From positions 1 to 11,116 of the forward strand of contig JAATFS010000017.1 of NCBI GenBank assembly GCA_015655035.1: DNA of 11,116 nucleotides, given 5' to 3'. The notes beneath the pieces were generated by a model. The model did no database searches and was not told the origin of the DNA. It saw only the letters and a program-made list of their open reading frames with translations. Shown here piece after piece: positions 6,773 through 11,116 of the stretch; the first letter of the stretch is position 1, and each line of letters starts with the position of its first letter. This stretch comes from Lysobacterales bacterium. GTDB taxonomy: Bacteria; Pseudomonadota; Gammaproteobacteria; Xanthomonadales; Xanthomonadaceae. The position numbers and the translations under genes were made by a program.

Positions 6773-8172
6773 CAGGACAACTGCTCCAGGAATCGCCGCG
6801 GCGCGCCGTCGAACCCGCCATTGGACATGAACACGACATGGTCGCCGGCCTGCACGACCTGGCCCAGCGTCGCCAGCAGCGCATCGACGTCGTGGACGAC
6901 GTGCGCCTGCCCCTGCACCTGCGCGATGATCCTGCCCGCATCCCAGGCCAGTTCCGGGCGATGCAGGAACACCACCACATCGGCGGCCTGCAGCGACGGC
7001 GCCAAGGCATCGGCATGCGCGCCCAGCCGCATCGAGTTGCTGCGCGGCTCCATCGCGACCACCACGCGCGAGTGCCCGACCCGTGCGCGCAGGCCTTCCA
7101 GCGTGGTAAGGATCGCAGTGGGATGATGGGCGAAATCGTCGTAGACGGTGATCCCGCTCGCCTGCCCCAACCGTTCCAGGCGACGCTTGACGCTGTGAAA
7201 TTGCGCCAGCGCCGGTATCACCGTGGCCGGATCCACGCCTACCGCATGCGCCGCCGCGAGTGCGGCCAAGGCATTGAGCACGTTGTGCCGGCCCAGCAGC
7301 GACCAGTTCACCTCCCCGATTTCCCGCCCCTGCCGCAGCACCGCAAACCGGCTGCCATCGGCCAGCAGCAGGCGCGCGCTCCATTCCAGCGCCGGATCGA
7401 AACCGAAACGCTCCACCGGCGTCCAGCATCCCATCGCCAGCACCTCGGCCAAGCGTGCGTCTTCGCCATTGACGATCAGCCGGCCATGTCCCGGCACGGT
7501 CCGCACCAGGTGATGGAACTGGCGCTGGATCGCCGCTACGTCGGGAAAGATGTCGGCATGGTCGTATTCGAGGTTGTTGAGGATCGCCACTCGCGGCCGG
7601 TAGTGCACGAACTTGCTGCGCTTGTCGAAGAACGCGGTGTCGTACTCATCGGCTTCCACGACGAACAAGGGCCGGCCCGCTGCGCCCGGCGCATCATTTC
7701 CCGCTTGCGGCACGCCCGCACCCAGCCGCGCCGAGACCCCGAAATCCTCGGCCACGCCGCCGATCAAGAAGCCTGGCGAACGGCCGGCGGCTTCCAGCAA
7801 CCAGCTGAGAATGGTGGTGGTGGTGGTTTTGCCATGGGTTCCGGCCACCGCCAGGGTGTCGCGCCCGGGCAGCACCTGCTCGGCCAACCATTGCGCCCCG
7901 GAGGTGTAGGAGCGGCCACTGTCCAGCACCGCTTCCACCGCGGCGTTGCCGCGTGAGAGCGCATTGCCGATGACTACCTGCTCGCAGTCGCCCGCGATGT
8001 TGTTCGGCGCGTAGCCTTGTGCCAATGCGATCCCCAGCGTTTCCAACTGGGTCGACATCGGCGGATAGATGGCCTGGTCGCTGCCTTCGACCTCATGGCC
8101 CAGTTCGCGCGCCAGGGCGGCCACGCCGCCCATGAAAGTCCCGGCAATGCCGAGGATATGGATTTTGCTCAT
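6772..8172 (-). CDS. mpl: UDP-MurNAc:L-Ala-gamma-D-Glu-meso-DAP ligase (murein recycling)
   Basis: A 466-residue Mur-ligase-family enzyme, close to the length of E. coli Mpl. It opens with MSKIHILGIAGTFMGG, the Mpl version of the nucleotide-binding N-domain, then SDQAIYPPMS (31-40). The central domain has the P-loop GTHGKTTTTT (111-120), EADEYDTAFFD (173-183) and NNLEYDHADIF (199-209). The C-domain has DDFAHHP (345-351), EPRSNSMR (375-382) and MSNGGFDG (449-456). Mpl attaches the recycled tripeptide L-Ala-D-Glu-mDAP to UDP-MurNAc using ATP, bypassing MurC, D and E. The Thr run is encoded by a short (TGG)5 tract on the plus strand (7812-7827). I chose ATG 8172 over 8190 because it matches the known Mpl N-terminus. 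First gene of a coupled pair with the LON-domain protein. Confidence 0.96.
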   Translation of the reverse strand: MSKIHILGIAGTFMGGVAALARELGHEVEGSDQAIYPPMSTQLETLGIALAQGYAPNNIAGDCEQVVIGNALSRGNAAVEAVLDSGRSYTSGAQWLAEQVLPGRDTLAVAGTHGKTTTTTILSWLLEAAGRSPGFLIGGVAEDFGVSARLGAGVPQAGNDAPGAAGRPLFVVEADEYDTAFFDKRSKFVHYRPRVAILNNLEYDHADIFPDVAAIQRQFHHLVRTVPGHGRLIVNGEDARLAEVLAMGCWTPVERFGFDPALEWSARLLLADGSRFAVLRQGREIGEVNWSLLGRHNVLNALAALAAAHAVGVDPATVIPALAQFHSVKRRLERLGQASGITVYDDFAHHPTAILTTLEGLRARVGHSRVVVAMEPRSNSMRLGAHADALAPSLQAADVVVFLHRPELAWDAGRIIAQVQGQAHVVHDVDALLATLGQVVQAGDHVVFMSNGGFDGAPRRFLEQLS

Positions 8173-8178
8173 GGGGGG

Positions 8179-8184
8179 ATTGTC
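8179..8184 (-). promoter_or_regulatory. -10-like hexamer GACAAT 6 nt before the mpl start
   Basis: GACAAT (4/6 to TATAAT) on the minus strand sits 6 nt before ATG 8172, the spacing expected of a leaderless message. There is no Shine-Dalgarno before this ATG. mpl needs its own promoter because a strong terminator lies just upstream. The match itself is modest. Confidence 0.28.
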
Positions 8185-8230
8185 GCCCATCCCTGGGGAT
8201 CAGGTAAAAACACCGATCTCATCCCACACG

Positions 8231-8263
8231 AAAAAACCCCGGTATCGCGGACGATACCGGGGT
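8231..8263 (-). terminator. Intrinsic terminator of adk
   Basis: ACCCCGGTATCG (8236-8247), loop CGGA, CGATACCGGGGT (8252-8263) form a perfect 12-bp stem with a 4-nt loop. On the minus strand it is followed directly by six or more T residues (8236-8231), which is the classic Rho-independent form. It lies 64 bp past the adk stop and upstream of mpl, so it ends adk transcripts. On the plus strand there is no T-run. Confidence 0.92.
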
Positions 8264-8326
8264 CTTCAAAATTCGTATCTCAGCCGGGAACGCGCCGGAC
8301 GGCCTGGCCGCCCGGCGCTATCGGCC

Positions 8327-8890
8327 TCAGCGTCCGAGCGCCTTGGTGATGCGCTCGAGCACTTCGTCCAGCGAACCGACGCCGTCAACGCGCGCCAGGA
8401 TGCCGCGCTGCTCGTAGAAGCCGATCACCGGGGCAGTGGAATCGTTGTAGACCTGCAAGCGCTTGCGCACCGATTCCGGGTTGTCGTCCTCGCGGCCTTC
8501 GGCCTTGGCACGCCCGGCGATACGCTCGACCAGCAGCTCGGTGGCGACATCCAGCTGCACCACGCCGTCCAGCGGCTGGCCGATCTTGGCCAGCAGGCTG
8601 TCCAATGCACCGGCCTGGGCCAGATTGCGCGGATAGCCGTCGAGGATGAAGCCTTTGGCCACGTCCGGCTGGCCGAGCCGCGACTCCAGCATGCCCAGCA
8701 GGATCTGGTCGGACACCAGATCGCCACGCGCCATCACTTCCTTGGCTTGCAGCCCCAGCGCCGTACCCGCCGCCACTTCGGCGCGCAACAGGTCGCCGGT
8801 GGAAATGTGCGGGATCTCGAACGCGTCCTTGAGCCGCGCTGCCTGTGTGCCCTTGCCCGAGCCGGGCGGTCCCAACAGAACCAATCGCAT
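8327..8890 (-). CDS. adk: Adenylate kinase, short-LID form
   Basis: A 187-residue enzyme that interconverts ATP + AMP and 2 ADP in the cytoplasm. GPPGSGKGT (7-15) is the P-loop, STGD (30-33) and FILDGYPR (81-88) bind AMP, and R123, R127, R133 and R142 are the likely phosphate-contacting arginines around the lid. The lid is the short form (about residues 125-138, AGRAKAEGREDDNP) with no Cys zinc motif, which accounts for the length of 187 against about 214 in E. coli. The start is well supported: GGAG lies 7 nt before ATG 8890. It is a single-gene unit ended by the hairpin at 8231-8263 and divergent from the PPi-phosphofructokinase gene, with 134 bp between the starts. Confidence 0.97.
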   Translation of the reverse strand: MRLVLLGPPGSGKGTQAARLKDAFEIPHISTGDLLRAEVAAGTALGLQAKEVMARGDLVSDQILLGMLESRLGQPDVAKGFILDGYPRNLAQAGALDSLLAKIGQPLDGVVQLDVATELLVERIAGRAKAEGREDDNPESVRKRLQVYNDSTAPVIGFYEQRGILARVDGVGSLDEVLERITKALGR

Positions 8891-8897
8891 CAGTTGA

Positions 8898-8901
8898 CTC
8901 C
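8898..8901 (-). promoter_or_regulatory. Shine-Dalgarno of adk
   Basis: GGAG on the minus strand lies 7 nt before ATG 8890 and fixes the adk start. The rest of the 134-bp divergent gap has no promoter pair I would trust. Confidence 0.7.
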
Positions 8902-9009
8902 ACTATGTGTAAAACCGTGAGCGGCCGGCGGCGTTAGACTCCAGGGAATCGCCAGCGCTGCGCCACTAGGTCACGCAGCTTACCGCATCCTGGCGATATC
9001 CCGGAAATC

Positions 9010-9015
9010 AAGGAG
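9010..9015 (+). promoter_or_regulatory. Shine-Dalgarno of the PPi-phosphofructokinase gene
   Basis: AAGGAG lies 9 nt before ATG 9025. It is the strongest ribosome binding site in the window and decides the start of this gene. Confidence 0.85.
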
Positions 9016-9024
9016 TCCGTCCCG

Positions 9025-10281
9025 ATGGCCCAAGGCACCCTGCTCTACGCTCAGTCCGGCGGCGTCACCGCAGTCATCAACGCCACCGCCGCCGCCGTGA
9101 TCGGCGAGGCGCGGGCGCGAAAGGTCAAGGTCCTGGCCGCACGCAACGGCATCCTCGGTGCACTGCGCGAAGAACTGATCGATACGTCCCGTGAGTCGGC
9201 CGCGAGCATCCGTGCGCTGGCCCATACGCCGGGTGGCGCGTTCGGCTCGTGCCGCTACAAGCTCAAGTCGGTGGACGCCGATCGCGCGAAATATGCGCGA
9301 TTGCTGGAGGTATTCAAGGCGCACGACGTGCGCTGGTTCCTTTACAACGGCGGCAACGATTCCGCCGATACCGCCTGGAAGGTGTCCCAGCTGGCCCAGG
9401 CCTTCGGCTACCCGCTGCATTGCATCGGCGTGCCCAAGACCATCGACAACGACCTGGTGATGACCGATGCCTGTCCCGGCTTCGGCTCGGCCGCCAAGTA
9501 CACCGCCACCTCGGTACGAGAAGCTGCCTTGGACGTCGCCGCGATGGCCGAGACCTCGACCAAGGTATTCATCTACGAAGCGATGGGCCGCCACGCCGGC
9601 TGGCTGGCCGCGGCCGCCGGGCTGGCCGGGCAGTCGCCCGACGACGCACCTCAGATCCTGCTGCTGCCGGAACGCGCCTACTACGAGGCCGCGTTCCTGG
9701 CCAAAGTGCGGCAGGTCGTGGAGAAAGTCGGCTGGTGCGTGGTGGTCGCCAGCGAAGGCATCCATACCGCCGACGGCCGCTTCGTTGCCGATGCCGGCGG
9801 CAGCGCCGACTCGTTCGGGCACACCCAGCTCGGCGGCGTGGCCTCGTACCTGGCCCACCGGGTCAAGCAGGAACTCGGCTTCAAGGTGCACTGGACCCTG
9901 CCCGACTATTTGCAGCGATCGGCCCGCCATCTAGCGTCCAAGACCGATTGGGACCAAGCACAAGCCGTGGGCAAGGCCGCAGTGCAATACGCACTGCAAG
10001 GCATGAACGCAGTGATGCCGGTGATCGTGCGCAGCAGCGACGCCCCCTATCGCTGGCGGATCGAGCCTGCGCCGTTGAGCAAGATCGCCAACCACGAAAA
10101 GAAGATGCCGGCCAGCTTCCTGCGCAGGGACGGCTTCGGCATCACCAAACGCGCCCGCCGCTACCTGGCCCCCCTGATCAAAGGCGAAGCACCCCTTCCC
10201 TACGGAAACGACGGCCTACCGAAATACGTAACCCTGAAGAACGTCCCGGTAGCGAAGAAATTACCAGCCTGGGAAGAATGA
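9025..10281 (+). CDS. pfp: Diphosphate-dependent 6-phosphofructokinase
   Basis: A 418-residue phosphofructokinase-family enzyme. SGGVTAVIN (11-19) is the phosphoryl-donor loop. GGNDS (109-113) and PKTIDND (137-143) are decisive: Asp112 replaces the Gly of ATP enzymes and Lys138 in PKTIDND replaces the Gly of PGTIDND, the pair taken as the PPi-dependent signature. D141/D143 give the catalytic region, and MGRHAGWL (187-194) contacts fructose 6-phosphate. PPi-PFK reversibly converts fructose 6-phosphate + PPi to fructose 1,6-bisphosphate + Pi, so it can serve glycolysis and gluconeogenesis. Xanthomonas is known to carry this type. Length is typical of the PPi group. It is transcribed alone, divergent from adk; no intrinsic terminator with a T-run is visible downstream. 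Confidence 0.95.
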   Translation: MAQGTLLYAQSGGVTAVINATAAAVIGEARARKVKVLAARNGILGALREELIDTSRESAASIRALAHTPGGAFGSCRYKLKSVDADRAKYARLLEVFKAHDVRWFLYNGGNDSADTAWKVSQLAQAFGYPLHCIGVPKTIDNDLVMTDACPGFGSAAKYTATSVREAALDVAAMAETSTKVFIYEAMGRHAGWLAAAAGLAGQSPDDAPQILLLPERAYYEAAFLAKVRQVVEKVGWCVVVASEGIHTADGRFVADAGGSADSFGHTQLGGVASYLAHRVKQELGFKVHWTLPDYLQRSARHLASKTDWDQAQAVGKAAVQYALQGMNAVMPVIVRSSDAPYRWRIEPAPLSKIANHEKKMPASFLRRDGFGITKRARRYLAPLIKGEAPLPYGNDGLPKYVTLKNVPVAKKLPAWEE

Positions 10282-10652
10282 AACCGATAGCCCCCGCCAC
10301 GTACCCCACCGTTCAATAGCCCCCAACGCCGGCCACCAACACCCCCTGATGTTGCTGTTGCCCAGATTTTGATCTTGAGCTAGCTCGCCCTCAAAGCGAG
10401 CCAGGCACCGCAGCTGGAGGTGGCCGAAGAGGCGCCCTGTTTGAGCGCGGCGAGTTTGGGCACGGTCCCGGAAAAGGGGATAAATGCCGCCTCCGCCGAG
10501 GAGCGCAGGGGGCCGGCGCGGTTTTATCGCACCGGCTCGCGTCGGGCGAAGGCGCTTTTGGTTAATTTTGGCAAGACAAAAGTGACTCGCGCCCGCAGGA
10601 TGCGAAAGCTCTTGATCTTGATCTTGAAGGGCGACAGAAGCCGCCCCAGCGC
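10282..10652. other. 371-bp non-coding region between pfp and the exported-protein gene
   Basis: The first 80 bp are C-rich, with two copies of ATAGCCCCC (near 10288 and 10315) and no terminator with a T-run. The rest is the repeat-like element listed separately. A 78-codon plus-strand frame (10420-10656) crosses the element, but its composition (Arg, Ala, Lys) and its lying entirely in repeat-like DNA suggest it is not a gene. Confidence 0.6.
10365..10629. repeat. Intergenic repeat-like element with hairpin core
   Basis: A non-coding stretch unlike its surroundings. It starts with TTTTGATCTTGA (10367-10378) and a GCTCGC/GCGAGC hairpin (10383-10388/10396-10401). It runs through GGCGCCCTGTTTGAGCGCGG and an A/T-richer block, and ends with three tandem CTTGAT-like units (10611-10628). 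TTGATCTTGA is thus a direct repeat near both edges. Near the right end, GTTAATTTTG (10561-10570), loop GCAAGA, CAAAAGTGAC (10577-10586) form a 10-bp near-perfect stem. I recall closely similar wording dispersed between genes in Xanthomonas and relatives, which suggests a multicopy element, but copy number cannot be seen from one window. Edges are approximate. Confidence 0.5.
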
Positions 10653-11116
10653 CTAGCGGCAAGCCTTCCCTTCCACCTGCATCTGCGCCGCATACATCGG
10701 CACCTGCGCAATCTTGCCTGCGGCCGCCTGCTGCTTCGCGTCCTCCAGATAGATCCGCGACTGCCCCTGCCCGTCCAACTGAGGCTTCGCATCCACCGGC
10801 TTGCGCCACACCCGAACCACCGCCTGCTGCGCCGGACACGCCGCACTTGGCACGCGGATCACATCGTTGAACTTCCAGCCAGCGGCCTCACTGGGATTGG
10901 CCTTGGCGAAATCGACGAAACGCGCACGCGGCTGACAGTTGGGGCTACTGCGGACCACGGCGAACTTGTACGGCTGCGCCGCATCGCCGGTGAACACACC
11001 TTCCAACCGTGCGCAGGCCTCGGGAATCTGCCGCAGCGTATGTGCCGCACCCACCGCCTGCGCGCTGCCGGCGGCGCGTTGCAACTCAGGCACCGGTTCA
11101 GCGGCGATCGCCGCGC
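10653..11116 (-). CDS. Probable exported protein of unknown function (partial, N-terminus outside window)
   Basis: The minus-strand frame ends at TAG (10655-10653) and stays open to the right edge of the window, so the start and probable signal peptide lie outside. The residues at the edge read AAIAAEPVPEL, which looks like the end of a signal peptide with an Ala-rich cleavage site, and the GTG at 11093 is therefore unlikely to be the start. The visible part (about 153 residues) has four Cys (in EACARL, PNCQ, AACPA and the terminal KACR), a number that would suit two disulfides in the periplasm. There are no membrane segments and no catalytic motif that I recognise. Strands such as YKFAVVRSS and AVVRVWRKPV suggest a small beta-rich domain. 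I cannot assign a family. Confidence 0.72.
   Translation of the reverse strand, partial: AAIAAEPVPELQRAAGSAQAVGAAHTLRQIPEACARLEGVFTGDAAQPYKFAVVRSSPNCQPRARFVDFAKANPSEAAGWKFNDVIRVPSAACPAQQAVVRVWRKPVDAKPQLDGQGQSRIYLEDAKQQAAAGKIAQVPMYAAQMQVEGKACR

Noticed and set aside
6773..7429. N-terminal extension of the LON-domain frame to 414 residues
   Set aside because: The added part overlaps mpl in another frame and looks like random Gly/Ala/Arg sequence; the LON domain begins right after ATG 6772.
7812..7827. (TGG)5 tract as a phase-variable microsatellite
   Set aside because: It encodes the Thr run of the Mpl P-loop; unit changes would keep the frame, and five units is short.
6268..7956. 562-codon plus-strand frame opposite LON-domain gene and mpl
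   Set aside because: Antisense to clear Mpl motifs; product is a His/Arg/Gln-rich sequence without domain features.
8894..8899. TTGACT as a -35 element for pfp
   Set aside because: No acceptable -10 lies 15-19 bp downstream (GTGAGC at the 17-bp position), and the hexamer overlaps the adk Shine-Dalgarno region.
10420..10656. 78-codon plus-strand frame between pfp and the exported-protein gene
   Set aside because: Entirely within the repeat-like element, basic low-complexity product, no ribosome binding site; small frames of this type are common annotation artefacts in such repeats.

Overview
The window is high-GC, gene-dense chromosomal DNA that reads like a member of the Xanthomonadaceae, most probably Xanthomonas. 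The reasons are the gene content (a PPi-type phosphofructokinase next to a short-LID adk, a DedA-PAP2-LssY_C fusion, an HND/DFQ small kinase of a kind I recall from this family), the base composition, and an intergenic repeat near the right edge whose wording I recall from Xanthomonas genomes. These attributions come from memory and not from a search. I see no prophage, insertion sequence, CRISPR array, tRNA or rRNA.

Layout, left to right. 1-177 (+) is the C-terminal end of a HAD-superfamily hydrolase. 320-1980 (-) is a two-gene unit: an acetylornithine/succinylornithine aminotransferase followed by a HIT-family protein, joined by a TGATG stop/start overlap. 2150-2968 (-) is an HSDL2-like short-chain dehydrogenase. 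3120-3779 (-) is a small RIO/Kdo-kinase-like protein. After a 335-bp divergent region comes 4115-6205 (+), a 696-residue membrane protein with DedA, PAP2 and LssY_C domains. It converges on, and overlaps by 21 bp, a second coupled minus-strand pair at 6185-8172: mpl (murein tripeptide ligase) and then a stand-alone LON N-domain protein, again joined by TGATG. A strong intrinsic terminator at 8231-8263 separates this pair from adk (8327-8890, -). PPi-dependent phosphofructokinase (9025-10281, +) is divergent from adk. The right end holds a repeat-like, non-coding stretch and then the C-terminal part of a probable exported protein (10653 to the window edge, -).

Functionally this is mostly core metabolism and envelope upkeep: arginine metabolism, nucleotide balance, PPi-based glycolysis/gluconeogenesis, murein recycling and membrane-lipid or undecaprenyl handling. 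I found no new multi-gene system. The points most worth a second look are within genes or at their starts: the PAP2 domain has lost the GH of its PSGH motif (PSVA), the small kinase has Arg where kinases have the ATP-anchoring Lys, the dehydrogenase seems to lack the usual catalytic Ser, and several genes have a -10-like hexamer 5-6 nt before the start codon, as expected for leaderless mRNAs.
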